From positions 1 to 60,885 of the forward strand of contig NZ_AGAF01000242.1 in assembly GCF_000224515.1 (NCBI RefSeq): a DNA stretch of 60,885 nucleotides, in the 5' to 3' direction. Below, piece by piece: positions 17,673 to 26,951 of the stretch. Origin of the DNA: Desulfosporosinus sp. OT (GTDB lineage Bacteria; Bacillota; Desulfitobacteriia; Desulfitobacteriales; Desulfitobacteriaceae). Below the pieces are notes generated by a model that ran no database searches, was not told the origin of the DNA, and saw only the letters and a list, made by a program, of their open reading frames with translations. Both the position numbers and the translations under genes were made by a program. Numbering within the stretch: the stretch's first letter is position 1; each line of letters begins with the position of its first letter.

Positions 17673-17726
17673 TTCAGCATTCTTTCAGCAAACTATCAAT
17701 TTCTTTTCAGGTAAAAGAAGTATAAT
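17673..17726 (+). promoter_or_regulatory. 11-bp tandem-repeat promoter of the orphan response regulator
   Basis: TTCAG at 17673 and 17684, ATCAA at 17695 and TTCAG at 17706, an exact 11-bp period, then TATAAT at 17721, 15 bp after the start of the last repeat. The last repeat lies where the -35 would be. This is the direct-repeat layout bound by OmpR/PhoB-family regulators. The same layout is seen at 26952-27027, 27520-27595 and 35891-35944. Confidence 0.75.
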
Positions 17727-17822
17727 AGACCCTACCGAATACAAATTACCTTATTTTAGTAAATAATCTAGGCATTTTGCACATCTTGAGACCTAAAGCT
17801 TTTTGTCACAGGGAGGCTGATC

Positions 17823-18497
17823 ATGAAGTTACTATTAATAGGAGCTGAGACAAAATTATCGAACGCACTTTGCAGAATATTATCAAAAGAAGGCTATGTC
17901 GTTGATGGTACTATGGATAGTGAAATTGGCCTAGAAATGGCATTATTCGGATCATATGATCTTCTTGTTTTGGATTGGCTTCTGCCAAATATCGATGGAC
18001 TTTCAATCGTCAAAGAATTGCGTCTTCAAGGTATAACGATACCTATTTTATTGCTCTCAGCTAATAGTAAGTTAGAGGACAAAGTAGAAGGCTTGGATGC
18101 TGGCGCTGATGATTATCTTGTTAAGCCATTTTTCAACGAAGAGCTTCTAGCTAGATTAAGAGCTCTTTCCAGAAGAAAAAATAAAGAATTAGTCGACAAT
18201 AACCTCATGGTTGCAGGTTTAATCTTAGACACATTAAAATGTAATGTATCTAAGGGCAGAGAATTAATTAATCTAAGTAGGAAAGAAACTTTATTACTTG
18301 AAACTCTAATGCGTAACTGTGGGAATGTTGTAACCAAGGAACGAATTTTCGAAAGACTCTGGGGTTCTTATTCACGCAATGAGTTTGCTAATGTCGATCT
18401 TTACATATACTATCTCCGGAGAAAAATAGGTGCTTCCTACATTAAGACAGTCCGTGGCGTGGGGTATTATTTAGAGAATAAATCCGGTGTATCGTAA
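17823..18497 (+). CDS. Atypical OmpR-family response regulator (orphan)
   Basis: 224 residues: receiver domain (1-115) and winged-helix DNA-binding domain (about 130-222, ending YIKTVRGVGYYLE). The phosphoacceptor Asp51 (LVLDWLLP), the switch Ser (LLLSAN) and Lys (DDYLVKPF) are present. The N-terminal acidic pair that binds magnesium is missing: the sequence reads LLIGAETKL where most regulators have LLVEDE or similar. It may work without normal phosphorylation. No histidine kinase is adjacent. Its promoter carries the shared 11-bp repeats. Confidence 0.88.
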   Translation: MKLLLIGAETKLSNALCRILSKEGYVVDGTMDSEIGLEMALFGSYDLLVLDWLLPNIDGLSIVKELRLQGITIPILLLSANSKLEDKVEGLDAGADDYLVKPFFNEELLARLRALSRRKNKELVDNNLMVAGLILDTLKCNVSKGRELINLSRKETLLLETLMRNCGNVVTKERIFERLWGSYSRNEFANVDLYIYYLRRKIGASYIKTVRGVGYYLENKSGVS

Positions 18498-18525
18498 ATA
18501 TGATTCTATGTGCCAAATGACTAGT

Positions 18526-18571
18526 AAAATCAAAGGTTCCATAATGCATTTGTTATGGAACCTTTGATTTT
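18526..18571. terminator. Bidirectional terminator
   Basis: A 19-bp perfect stem (arms 18526-18544 and 18553-18571) with an 8-nt loop, followed by TATTTTTG on the plus strand and A-rich on the other side. It lies between the convergent response regulator and repeat-protein genes. Confidence 0.85.
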
Positions 18572-18601
18572 ATTTTTGTACCGACTGCTTCGCCTCTATC
18601 G

Positions 18602-19588
18602 CTATCGTTGATAAGCCTTTCTAGCTGTTTCAAAGGTAGTCTGAATTGTATTTTCTTGGTCCTGGGTAATAAATCCCTTGGACACCAAACTGTCTAAGGG
18701 ATTTGTCTTGGTGGTTGCACTTGATTCCGACTTTATCGCTGCTTCGAACGCATCTTTGATGGCATCTTCTTGCTCTTGCGTAATTGTTCCGTCAGACACT
18801 AAACTGTCCAATGGATCGGTCTTGGTAGTGTTGTTTGATTGCAATTTCATTGCTGATTCGAACACATCTTCAATGGCATCTTCTTGGTCTTGCGTAATTG
18901 TTCCGTCAGACACTAAACTGTCCAATGGATTGGTCTTGGTAGTGTTGTTTGATTGCAATTTCATTGCTGATTCGAAAGCATCTTGAATGGCATCTTCTTG
19001 GTCTTGCGTTATTGTTCCGTCAGACACTAAACTGTCCAATGGATTGGTCTTGGTAGTGTTGTTTGATTGCAATTTCATTGCTGATTCGAAAGCATCATGA
19101 ATGGCATCTTCTTGGTCTTGCGTTATTGTTCCAGCAGATACCAAGTCATCCAAAGGGTTTGGCGGGGTGGGCCTTGACTGTGATGGCCTACTTGCCTGAA
19201 GAGTGCTTTTAACTGTATCTGCTTGGTCTTGAGTAATCGCTCCGCTTGAAACTAAACTGGTCAATGGATCGATCTTTGTTGTGCCCGTCGTATCCATTTG
19301 TGATTGCGTACTAAACTGCGCTTGCATAGTTGATTGAAGTGCGCTGGCAATCATATTTTCTTGGTCTTTGGTAATTGTTCCGTCAGACACCAAACTGTCT
19401 AAGGGATTGACCTTTGAATCCTTAGACGCTTGCAATGCTTCCGAGCTAAATTCAGCGCTATCCAGAGATGAGACAGTACTACTTTGTTTTTCGGCCGCTT
19501 GTTGGCGTAGCTTAGCTTTTAATTGAGCAGCCAAAATATCACTGAGACTTTGAGTACTGCTATTACTACTTATGGACGAAATGCTCAT
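18602..19588 (-). CDS. Protein of seven 38-residue repeats
   Basis: 328 residues. A Ser-rich N-terminus (MSISSISSNSSTQSLSDILA) without a clear signal peptide is followed by seven tandem units with consensus (N/D)PLDSLVSDGTITQDQEDAI, each a loop plus a helical, EF-hand-length segment. The middle units are almost identical. The helical ITxDQ pattern is reminiscent of short C-terminal helical modules, but I do not recognise a named family. GGGGAAT lies before the ATG. Possible roles (surface or scaffold) are guesses from repeat architecture and from neighbours that encode exported and glycosylating proteins. Confidence 0.75.
   Translation of the reverse strand: MSISSISSNSSTQSLSDILAAQLKAKLRQQAAEKQSSTVSSLDSAEFSSEALQASKDSKVNPLDSLVSDGTITKDQENMIASALQSTMQAQFSTQSQMDTTGTTKIDPLTSLVSSGAITQDQADTVKSTLQASRPSQSRPTPPNPLDDLVSAGTITQDQEDAIHDAFESAMKLQSNNTTKTNPLDSLVSDGTITQDQEDAIQDAFESAMKLQSNNTTKTNPLDSLVSDGTITQDQEDAIEDVFESAMKLQSNNTTKTDPLDSLVSDGTITQEQEDAIKDAFEAAIKSESSATTKTNPLDSLVSKGFITQDQENTIQTTFETARKAYQR
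18783..19124 (-). repeat. Three near-identical 114-bp tandem repeats
   Basis: The motif ATTGTTCCGTCAGACACTAA (plus-strand view) starts at 18783, 18897 and 19011, and a diverged copy starts at 19125. The 114-bp period equals 38 codons. Near identity at DNA level means recent duplication or gene conversion within the coding sequence, and copy number may vary between isolates. Confidence 0.9.
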
Positions 19589-19783
19589 GAATATTCCCCT
19601 TTCTTACCTGAAAATATTTACTTTACAGTCCTTTTATCGATCGTAATTCTTGGTAATTTCTTTGATTTAAGTATTTAGCGCAGTATTTTCCATAAATAAA
19701 ATGATAAAACTTGAGAAACGTACCACCTCACATTATAAAAGCAACGCTCAAACTTCCACGAGACAAAAGAATTATGCAAACTA

Positions 19784-19829
19784 AGAGATTTTAGGCTTCA
19801 TTTATTCGTATTGGAAGCCTAAAATCTCT
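19784..19829. terminator. Hairpin terminator after the lipoprotein gene
   Basis: A 16-bp perfect stem (AGAGATTTTAGGCTTC and its complement) with a 14-nt loop, 39 bp past the lipoprotein stop codon on the minus strand. Confidence 0.75.
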
Positions 19830-19867
19830 ATTTTAGAGTCATATTAAAGTCTTTGATGAATTTAAAG

Positions 19868-20494
19868 TTATGTTAAAGAAGCTAATACCTGTTTAAATAT
19901 GTCTTGTGGTTGGCCTGAAGGAGAAGCTTTGCCATTCGGAACACCATTTTGTCCTTTGGGTTGATCTTTTGGTTGTTCACTTGACGGTTCTTGCCCATTT
20001 TGGCTATCTCCGTTGGGCCCTTGGTTCAGATCACCTTGCTTCGCATTTGTACTCAAATACGTTTTTTGTTGGTCAGTAAATACCGCAGTAATCGCATCTG
20101 CTTTTTCTTGGAGAAAATCTTGACTTGGGTCTGAAGTATCAATTAAAAGTTGCAGGATTGGTTTGATTTTATCTTTCTGATCGCTTGTCAAAACCATCTG
20201 TTGGTTCCCTTGAAGTCGACGTATCCCCATTGCGGCTTCAATCGCAGGATTGAGTGTCGGTTTTTGGGCAGTCTGACCCTGATTATCTTGACTAGATGTT
20301 GTTGGTTGCGTTTCAGAGTCAGCAGATGCCTCTGTTGTCGAGGATGATTGTGTTGTAGCCGTAGAGGGTGCAGTAGTTGCCTTTTGTGAACCACAACCAA
20401 CTACTCCGATTATCGTCAGAGACATTAACATCCCAACTGTTATCCAAGATCTCGTGCTTCTTGTAAATTTTTGAACATTACTCTGTTTCTCCAT
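19868..20494 (-). CDS. Ser/Thr/Gln-rich lipoprotein
   Basis: 208 residues. The signal peptide ends in the lipobox VVGCGS (Cys34), followed by a Thr/Ser-rich linker (about 35-75) that could be glycosylated, then a compact helical part with LTSDQKDKIKPILQLL and FTDQQKTYL, and a Gln/Pro/Asn-rich tail. No named family is recognised. AGGAGGAAT lies before the ATG. The helical 'xxDQK' element is similar in feel to the repeats of the neighbouring 328-residue protein. Probably attached to the outer face of the membrane. Confidence 0.75.
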   Translation of the reverse strand: MEKQSNVQKFTRSTRSWITVGMLMSLTIIGVVGCGSQKATTAPSTATTQSSSTTEASADSETQPTTSSQDNQGQTAQKPTLNPAIEAAMGIRRLQGNQQMVLTSDQKDKIKPILQLLIDTSDPSQDFLQEKADAITAVFTDQQKTYLSTNAKQGDLNQGPNGDSQNGQEPSSEQPKDQPKGQNGVPNGKASPSGQPQDIFKQVLASLT

Positions 20495-20588
20495 TAATAA
20501 ATTCCTCCTTCGTTTTTATAATAGTTTGATTGATGGCTATACTTTGAACTAGTTGTGGTACATAATTCGTAGTTCCTAGTTCGACTTA

Positions 20589-20652
20589 ACTTCAGATGGA
20601 GTATAACACTCCATCTGAAGTAAGTTTTCTTTATGTCCTAAAGGGCATAAAG
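20589..20652. other. Two hairpins downstream of the glycosyltransferase operon
   Basis: ACTTCAGATGGAGT with its complement (20589-20621) and CTTTATG/CATAAAG (about 20629-20652). Both are just past the last gene of the operon and upstream of the lipoprotein gene, so they may end the operon transcript. Confidence 0.5.
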
Positions 20653-20669
20653 TTTTAAGTGATAATTGA

Positions 20670-22322
20670 TTATGATAAGACTCTCGGAGAACTTACCCTG
20701 CTCCACCCCCTCCCTTCTCTAAGCGTAACATCGTATAAAACCTTAAGCAGGCATACGAACAATAATACGTTTAAGAGAGAAGTACCTATGAGGATGGGAC
20801 TATAAAATACGGAATTTATACCGCTCAGCGTTTCATAGAGAACATAATGAGTATTAATGTAAATAGTCGTGCTATACCCTGCTGCTAACAGCATTAGGCG
20901 TTTATCTCTAAGATATATAAAGGTTAGAATCGACAGGGCAACGGCTGGGAATAAATACCGTTCATGCATCCTAGTCGAAAACGTAAAGACACCATCAATC
21001 AAAAGGAGTGCAACAGCAGATGCATATACCCTACTTTTACCTTTGATAAAGACAAACCATGAAAATGCGGTAATCATAACTATTGCCAACAAACCCCAGT
21101 TGTGATAGCTGAGTACAAACAGAGTACCTGCGTCCTTGGCAAAGTTCGCTCCCAACAAACTGAAGAAGTTAAAGGCATTAACAGAGGCATAGGGATACTC
21201 GGCTAGCGTACTTGCGAAAAGTTTAAAAATCCATAGTCCATTCGTATTCAAAGAAAAGGGAAGTACAATCACGAGAGCTGTAACCAAAGCTGAGATGAAA
21301 ACTTTTAACCAACTCTTTAAAGTTTTTTGCCTGATTAATTCGAAGAAAAGTACTGGCAGAAAGATAATTCCCTGCGGCTTCATGAGTACAGCAGCCGTAA
21401 AGAAAACAGCGGCTAACGCTATTTTCTTTTCTGAAAGCAAAACAATCGCAGCGACAATAATTAGAGTGAAGAAAGAATCTACCTGACCCCATATCGTCGA
21501 ATTAATAAAAACTGCCGGATTGAAGGTGTAAAATGCGGCTAGCAAAATGCTAATCTCCAAAGAAAGATATTTTTTGGCGAGTTTATAAATCAAGAAGGAG
21601 GTAGCGATATCTGCTACTATAGACGGTAGTTTTAAGAGTAAAGTGAAATAAGGGCTTAGTGCCGAGATGCTACCAATTTTTCCGATTAGAAATAGAACAT
21701 AGATATACAAAGGCGGATAATCGCTGGCGTTACGCCCTTGATAAAATTGAGAAAGATTATTGGCAGCAGTAGTGGCCCAGTTTTTGAAGGTATTAAGATC
21801 AAAAGGATGGCCGGCAATCAACGTAGCCAGAGAAATTCGCAAAAGCAATCCGACGCCAAGTAAGGTAAGGATTAGAACTTTCCCATTACCTGGCTGGATT
21901 ATTACCTTTTTCCTGGTAACCAGGTAATAGGCTGCCAGGAAGATCATTAAGAAAGCAACAGCATAGGTAACAATTTGGAGGGTATAATCTGCACTCGCCT
22001 TAGTACTTCCGCTGGTCATTGTACTAGACATGGCTCTGTTAGAGGGATTTATTCTCTGACCTGCATCTGGTGATTGGAACTGTCCATTTGGCGCTTGAGT
22101 TGCATTCTGAGTTGTACTTTGACCTATATCTTGATCTGTACTTTGACTCACATTACCGAAAAGTGAGTTGCTTTCATTTGGCAAGGAGTTGTGAGATTCA
22201 GTAATACTTTGAGTTGATTGAGCATTACTGTTATAGCTCCCTAGTGAAGTTATACATAATACTGCTGCAACCAATAAAAGTATTAGTAAGCTTATTTTGA
22301 GTATATGCTTTTTAAAACTCAC
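20670..22322 (-). CDS. Polytopic membrane glycosyltransferase (GT-C type)
   Basis: 550 residues. An N-terminal membrane segment is followed by an exported Ser/Gln/Asn/Thr-rich stretch (about 30-110), then about ten membrane segments. The loop after the first of these carries FDLNTFKNW and NASDYPPLYIYVL, the acidic-loop and D-Y-P-P pattern of GT-C enzymes that take sugars from polyprenyl phosphate. Likely transfers a hexose to an extracytoplasmic acceptor. The start is 16 bp after galU; last gene of the operon led by the GT39 gene. Confidence 0.8.
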   Translation of the reverse strand: MSFKKHILKISLLILLLVAAVLCITSLGSYNSNAQSTQSITESHNSLPNESNSLFGNVSQSTDQDIGQSTTQNATQAPNGQFQSPDAGQRINPSNRAMSSTMTSGSTKASADYTLQIVTYAVAFLMIFLAAYYLVTRKKVIIQPGNGKVLILTLLGVGLLLRISLATLIAGHPFDLNTFKNWATTAANNLSQFYQGRNASDYPPLYIYVLFLIGKIGSISALSPYFTLLLKLPSIVADIATSFLIYKLAKKYLSLEISILLAAFYTFNPAVFINSTIWGQVDSFFTLIIVAAIVLLSEKKIALAAVFFTAAVLMKPQGIIFLPVLFFELIRQKTLKSWLKVFISALVTALVIVLPFSLNTNGLWIFKLFASTLAEYPYASVNAFNFFSLLGANFAKDAGTLFVLSYHNWGLLAIVMITAFSWFVFIKGKSRVYASAVALLLIDGVFTFSTRMHERYLFPAVALSILTFIYLRDKRLMLLAAGYSTTIYINTHYVLYETLSGINSVFYSPILIGTSLLNVLLFVCLLKVLYDVTLREGRGWSRVSSPRVLS

Positions 22323-22338
22323 TGCTTGACTACTCCTT

Positions 22339-23249
22339 TCAAACCGCCGCCCTTTTTAGCCGCTTCTTGTTTAGTTGCTTTTTAAGCACTTGCTGCAAAT
22401 AGTCAATCATTTGAGGTTGCAGCTCTTCCCGCTGCAGCCCCATTTCAATGATAGCTTTCATGTAACCAAACTTATCTCCGATATCGTAGCGGTCTCCCTT
22501 CAATTCTAATCCAAGCAAACCTTCCGCGTGACAAACTTCTCGCAAGGCATCTGTCAGCTGATATTCGTTCCCCGCTCCTCTTCCTTGTGTTTTTAGAAAG
22601 GGGAAAATAGTTGGTTTTAAGATATATCTGCCCATAATGGCAATGTTGGAAGGGGCACTGGCAGGAGTGGGTTTTTCAATCAAATCTCGCACTTGCAAAA
22701 TCTTGTTATGCTTAGCTAACGCTGAAATAATGCCGTATTTGCTTACTTCCTCAGGTTGAACTTGTTGAACGCCAACAACTGTTTGCTCATAAGTTTCAAA
22801 AACATCCAACATTTGTTTTAAGGCAGGAGGATCAGAAAGCATAATATCGTCTCCTAGCAGAACGGCAAACGGTTCGTCACCAATAAATTGCTCCGCACAA
22901 AGAATGGCATGCCCCAGACCAAGTGGTTCCCCTTGGCGGATATAATGAATATTGGCCATAGTACTAATGTTTTGAATCTCATGCAGTAAATCGTTTTTCC
23001 CTTTTCACTGAGCATTTGCTCGAGTTCAACGGATCGGTCAAAGTGGTCCTCAATGGATTTCTTGTTTCTGCCCGTTACAATGAGTATGCTTTCGATACCC
23101 GATTGCACCGCTTCTTCTACAATATATTGGATGGCCGGCTTATCAACGATTGGGAGCATCTCCTTAGGCTGAGCTTTGGTTGCCGGCAAAAATCTCGTCC
23201 CTAGACCGGCTGCAGGGATAACGGCTTTCCTGATTTTCATAGTATTCAC
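22339..23249 (-). pseudogene. galU: UTP-glucose-1-phosphate uridylyltransferase, frameshifted
   Basis: Makes UDP-glucose from UTP and glucose 1-phosphate. The N-terminal part (23249 to about 23000) has [18 protein letters not shown] and the C-terminal part has [25 protein letters not shown] and GDRYDIGDKFGYMKAI. The two parts are in different frames. Restoring one base in the T5 run at 22994-22998 (A5 in the gene) joins ...SEKGK to NDLLHEIQN and gives a normal protein of about 303 residues. Probably a sequencing error, possibly a real mutation. It sits in the glycosyltransferase operon and would supply its sugar nucleotide. Confidence 0.9.
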
Positions 23250-23338
23250 TCCAATCTTTATCAGTTTGTTATCAAATCTGCTGGAAAGAAAAACATCAAG
23301 CTGTGTTCATAATCATACGAACTTAACAAGCAACCGGG

Positions 23339-23722
23339 TCAACTAAAAACTAATACACGACTGCCCATGAAATTAATGACAAGGCTTACTCCAGTGGCAA
23401 GCAATTTGCTGACAAGGATTGGCCATACTAAATAATCGTGCAAATAGACTAATATCCCATAAGTTATTGTTAGAGTTCCCAGATTCAGGACCAAGAATCG
23501 AATCCACTGACCGGAGTATTGACCTCGTCCCCGGAAGGTCCATGTTCGGTTCAGCAGAAAACTGTTCAATACTCCACAGGTGTAGGAGACACATTGAGCC
23601 ACTAATAACAGAACACCCATATTGGAGAGAACCGTAAACACTGTAAAATCTATGAGCGTATTTACGGCCCCCACTAGAGAAAATTTTATAAACTCCAGAG
23701 GTTGCTTGGCCATATTAGACAA
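23339..23722 (-). CDS. GtrA family membrane protein
   Basis: 127 residues with four membrane segments. The N-terminal EFIKFSLVGAVNTLIDF, the central SFLLNRTWTF and the C-terminal NFMGSRVLVF are GtrA family signatures. GtrA-like proteins are thought to flip polyprenyl-phosphate-linked sugars to the outside. It overlaps the upstream GT2 gene by 8 bp, so the two are translationally coupled: GT2 makes the lipid-linked sugar, GtrA moves it. Confidence 0.92.
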   Translation of the reverse strand: MSNMAKQPLEFIKFSLVGAVNTLIDFTVFTVLSNMGVLLLVAQCVSYTCGVLNSFLLNRTWTFRGRGQYSGQWIRFLVLNLGTLTITYGILVYLHDYLVWPILVSKLLATGVSLVINFMGSRVLVFS

Positions 23723-24683
23723 CCTTCTTCACATTTCGGTTTTTTTTCATCATCCCATGGCATTCACTTACAATATATAAGGGGCGATCTCTGGCTTCGT
23801 CATAAATACGTCCAATATACTCTCCAATAATCCCCATCATCGCCAGGAGAATCCCACTCAGCACTAGTTGCATAGCCATAACCAGATTCCATCCAGTGAT
23901 AACTGACTCGGTGAACCCCTTCAACAGTAACAGGACTGCCAAGTAGCCCAAGCCGGAAGCGAATATTACAGACCCTACATAGGTTGCCATTTTAATAGGT
24001 TTAAAGGAGAAGGAGGTAATACCATCTAAGCTCAACTTAATCATCTTTTTAAGAGGATACTTGGTTTCGCCAGCCAAGCGTTCATCCCTTACATATTCAA
24101 CGGCAGTTTGCCGAAAGCCAATCCAACTGACCAAGCCGCGAACATAACGATTTTTCTCAGGCAACCGCTTCAGTTCTTCACAGACTCTGCGATCCAGTAA
24201 GCGAAAATCTCCTGTGTCCGTGGGGATATCGAGATCTGTGGAGGCGCTCAGAATTCGGTAAAACAAACGAGCGGTTTGCTTTTTGAAAAATGTTTCTCCG
24301 TTCCGCTTTGTCCGTTTGGCGTAAACAACGTCAAATCCTTCTTTCCATTTAGCAATCATATCCAGAATTAATTCAGGGGGATCTTGCAAGTCAGCATCGA
24401 TGACAACCACTGCCGCACCTAAGGCATAGTCCATCCCGGCTGTTATAGCTATTTGGTGACCGAAATTGCGCGAGAAAGAAATGAGTTTCACCGCATTATC
24501 CTGCTCTCTAAAACATTTGATCATTTCAGTTGAATGATCACTACTTCCATCGTTCACGAAAATCAGTTCATAGGCCTCTCCCGTCAAATCCATAACCTGC
24601 TTCAAGCGTCGGTAAGTTTGGCCAATGACAGCTTCTTCATTGTAAACGGGAATGACAATAGAATAGCGAATGTCCGGATTCAT
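23715..24683 (-). CDS. GT2 family polyprenyl-phosphate glycosyltransferase
   Basis: 322 residues: a cytoplasmic GT-A domain (about 1-230) and two C-terminal membrane segments. Motifs: YSIVIPVYNEEAVIGQTYRR, the DxD-like VVIDADLQDPPELI, and the acceptor-side motif FRLLDRRV. Relatives (GtrB, YkcC, Dpm1-like) transfer a sugar from a nucleotide donor to undecaprenyl phosphate on the inner face. 18 bp downstream of the GT39 gene. Confidence 0.93.
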   Translation of the reverse strand: MNPDIRYSIVIPVYNEEAVIGQTYRRLKQVMDLTGEAYELIFVNDGSSDHSTEMIKCFREQDNAVKLISFSRNFGHQIAITAGMDYALGAAVVVIDADLQDPPELILDMIAKWKEGFDVVYAKRTKRNGETFFKKQTARLFYRILSASTDLDIPTDTGDFRLLDRRVCEELKRLPEKNRYVRGLVSWIGFRQTAVEYVRDERLAGETKYPLKKMIKLSLDGITSFSFKPIKMATYVGSVIFASGLGYLAVLLLLKGFTESVITGWNLVMAMQLVLSGILLAMMGIIGEYIGRIYDEARDRPLYIVSECHGMMKKNRNVKKVV

Positions 24684-24701
24684 ACTCTTACCTCCTACCT
24701 T

Positions 24702-26870
24702 TTAGAGACTGATTTCGTATAGCGTTTGGGAACCGTTCCTACCCATAGCGCCCTGGGAGTTCTCATTTTTTGTACTTGATTGCCACTCTGTCTGTGGGAC
24801 TACCTTTGCGTTCTGGATGATCCAAGCTTGAACATCCGAACTGCCTCCTCCTTGACCACCAGAGGATGTTAAGAAATATTTAACTTCCTTGTTGGCAACC
24901 ATTTGTTTTAGTTTATCGACGGTCAGGATCGGATCGGAGCCGGAAAACCCACCCATCGCCATTACTGCTTTACCGGTATTGATAATGTAGGCTTCGGCTG
25001 TACTCGCATTGGTCGTTGCAAACAGATACTTCTCACCGGTATTATTGGCCGTTAAATAAGCCAGTAAATTTGTATTAACACTTTCCGATGATTGTCCAGC
25101 AGACTGAGTCTGTGCCTTCCCTTGAGTCTGTTCTTGTATCTGGTCTGAAGTCTGATCTTGGGTTTGATCTTTTCCCTGCCCTTGTCCTAGCATACCACCC
25201 ATTCCATTCCCCGAGGATGTCGGCCCCGCTGCCGGCAACATGCTATTTCCTCCATAGATAATGGGAGTTGCAGCCCAAAATAGTGGAGCTGCTAGCAGGG
25301 CTAACAAACCTACTACAGCGGCGGTTCTATTAATCTTGATTCGAAGTTTGCCGTTTGAGGGTCGAGTGACTATTAGGGTACCGAGAATGAGCGAAACCAC
25401 AACGCCTATAACCCCAACAGCAATCGGCAATCCAAGTCCAATTTGAGTCTTATAAGGAAGCAGAATATAAATTTCAAAGGCTGTCGAACCTAAAATCCCG
25501 ACTGGCAGCAACCACTGTTTCCAATCTGCGTGGTTACGGCTAAAGTTATATAATTCTACCCAACCCGCGCCTGTAAGCGCTGCTATGGGGGGAGCCAACA
25601 TAATCAGATAATACTGATGAAAAAACCCGGCGACACTAAAGAACCCCATGATCGGTAACAACCAAGCCAGCCAAAACAAACTTTCTTTTTGCTTATCCGT
25701 CAGCTGCTGTTTTCTACGAATCCCCATCAGTAAGCCAACGGCCCCTAAGAGAGCAAAAGGAAGCAACCAACTGATTTGTCCTGATAACTGAGATTGGAAT
25801 AAACGAAGTGGTCCAGCTGTTCCTGTGTTGAACATACCGTTGCCACCATTTCCCATCCCCCCACCATCCGGGGGACCCCCATCCCTCATTTGACGACTTG
25901 TATTGTTGTCATCAGTACCTGGAATTGGTGCAGCACCATCCGTCATTTGAGCACTGCCGTCTTGCTGTTGTCCTGAAGAAGGTTGTTGCCATTGCTGGCC
26001 ATCAGTCATCCGGCCGCCATCATCTTGACCAGGCGGTTGTCCATCGCCAGCTCCCCCACGATTGCCTCCTCCCGGTCCTCCTTGTCCTGTCAACCGGGAA
26101 ATGCCGTTATAACCGAAGGCTAGTTCCAAGACTGAATTTGTTTGACTGCTTCCGATATACGGCCGATTTGCCGCAGGAATGCTATCGACAATGAGCGGCC
26201 ACGATAACGATACTAGCAACAGGGTTGCTGTTGAGGCGGCCAGTATAGCAAGCTTCCTTTTCCAATTAACTTTGAAAGCCAGTAAATAGAACAAATAGAA
26301 GGCAGGCAGTACCATATACGCTTGCAGCATTTTGATATTAAACCCTACCCCGATCATGGCAAAAGCTGCGATAGACCAAATCCATTTCTTTGTTTTCACA
26401 GCCCGAAATAACATCCAGGTTGCCGCAAGAAGGGTAAAAACCAATAAGCTATCGACATTATTTGTACGACTTACAGCTGCAGCGATGGGCGTACAGGCAG
26501 CTACTAGAGCTGCGATCCTGGCAGCTGTTTTACCAAAGGACGGTTTGACAAGAACGTAGATTAATAATACCGATCCAACTCCAGCCAGAGCCTGTGGTAA
26601 GATAACGCTCCAACCGTGTACGCCGAAAACCGATGCGAACAGCGTCTGAATCCAGAACGCGACAGGAGGCTTATCCACAGTCACGAACCCGCCTGGATCG
26701 AACGATGCAAAAAAGAAGTTGTGGAAACTTTGAAGCATACTAGTGACCGCTGAAGTGTAATAGGCATTAGCATATTGGTCCTTCCATATACCGTACATAT
26801 TTAAGAAAGCTGCAAGCAAGGTGATTCCAATCAACAACGGGTCAATACGTTTAACCTTTGATAATTTCAT
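24702..26870 (-). CDS. GT39-family (PMT/ArnT/YkcB-like) membrane glycosyltransferase
   Basis: 722 residues with about twelve membrane segments. The first exported loop carries YANAYYTSAV and GGFVTVDKPPVAFWIQ, typical for YkcB-like GT39 enzymes, which use polyprenyl-phosphate sugars outside the membrane. Two low-complexity exported inserts stand out: Gly/Asp/Gln-rich at about 265-345 and Gln/Thr-rich at about 555-595. First gene of the operon GT39-GT2-GtrA-GalU-GT. Its promoter has six 11-bp repeats. The acceptor (teichoic acid, lipid or protein) is not known. Confidence 0.9.
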   Translation of the reverse strand: MKLSKVKRIDPLLIGITLLAAFLNMYGIWKDQYANAYYTSAVTSMLQSFHNFFFASFDPGGFVTVDKPPVAFWIQTLFASVFGVHGWSVILPQALAGVGSVLLIYVLVKPSFGKTAARIAALVAACTPIAAAVSRTNNVDSLLVFTLLAATWMLFRAVKTKKWIWSIAAFAMIGVGFNIKMLQAYMVLPAFYLFYLLAFKVNWKRKLAILAASTATLLLVSLSWPLIVDSIPAANRPYIGSSQTNSVLELAFGYNGISRLTGQGGPGGGNRGGAGDGQPPGQDDGGRMTDGQQWQQPSSGQQQDGSAQMTDGAAPIPGTDDNNTSRQMRDGGPPDGGGMGNGGNGMFNTGTAGPLRLFQSQLSGQISWLLPFALLGAVGLLMGIRRKQQLTDKQKESLFWLAWLLPIMGFFSVAGFFHQYYLIMLAPPIAALTGAGWVELYNFSRNHADWKQWLLPVGILGSTAFEIYILLPYKTQIGLGLPIAVGVIGVVVSLILGTLIVTRPSNGKLRIKINRTAAVVGLLALLAAPLFWAATPIIYGGNSMLPAAGPTSSGNGMGGMLGQGQGKDQTQDQTSDQIQEQTQGKAQTQSAGQSSESVNTNLLAYLTANNTGEKYLFATTNASTAEAYIINTGKAVMAMGGFSGSDPILTVDKLKQMVANKEVKYFLTSSGGQGGGSSDVQAWIIQNAKVVPQTEWQSSTKNENSQGAMGRNGSQTLYEISL

Positions 26871-26951
26871 TGCTTTATTAACTCCTTTACATATTGTTGT
26901 CTGAAGGTCATTACTCTGCTGTAGCTCTTGTAGCTCTTGTAGCTCTCCATT

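Noticed and set aside
18783-19124. Tandem repeats as a mobile element or satellite
   Set aside because: The period is a multiple of three and the frame is kept; it is an internal coding repeat.
22339-22959. The C-terminal galU frame as a separate short uridylyltransferase gene
   Set aside because: Its Met is internal (the GalU sequence continues upstream in the other frame) and the two parts join by one base in a homopolymer.
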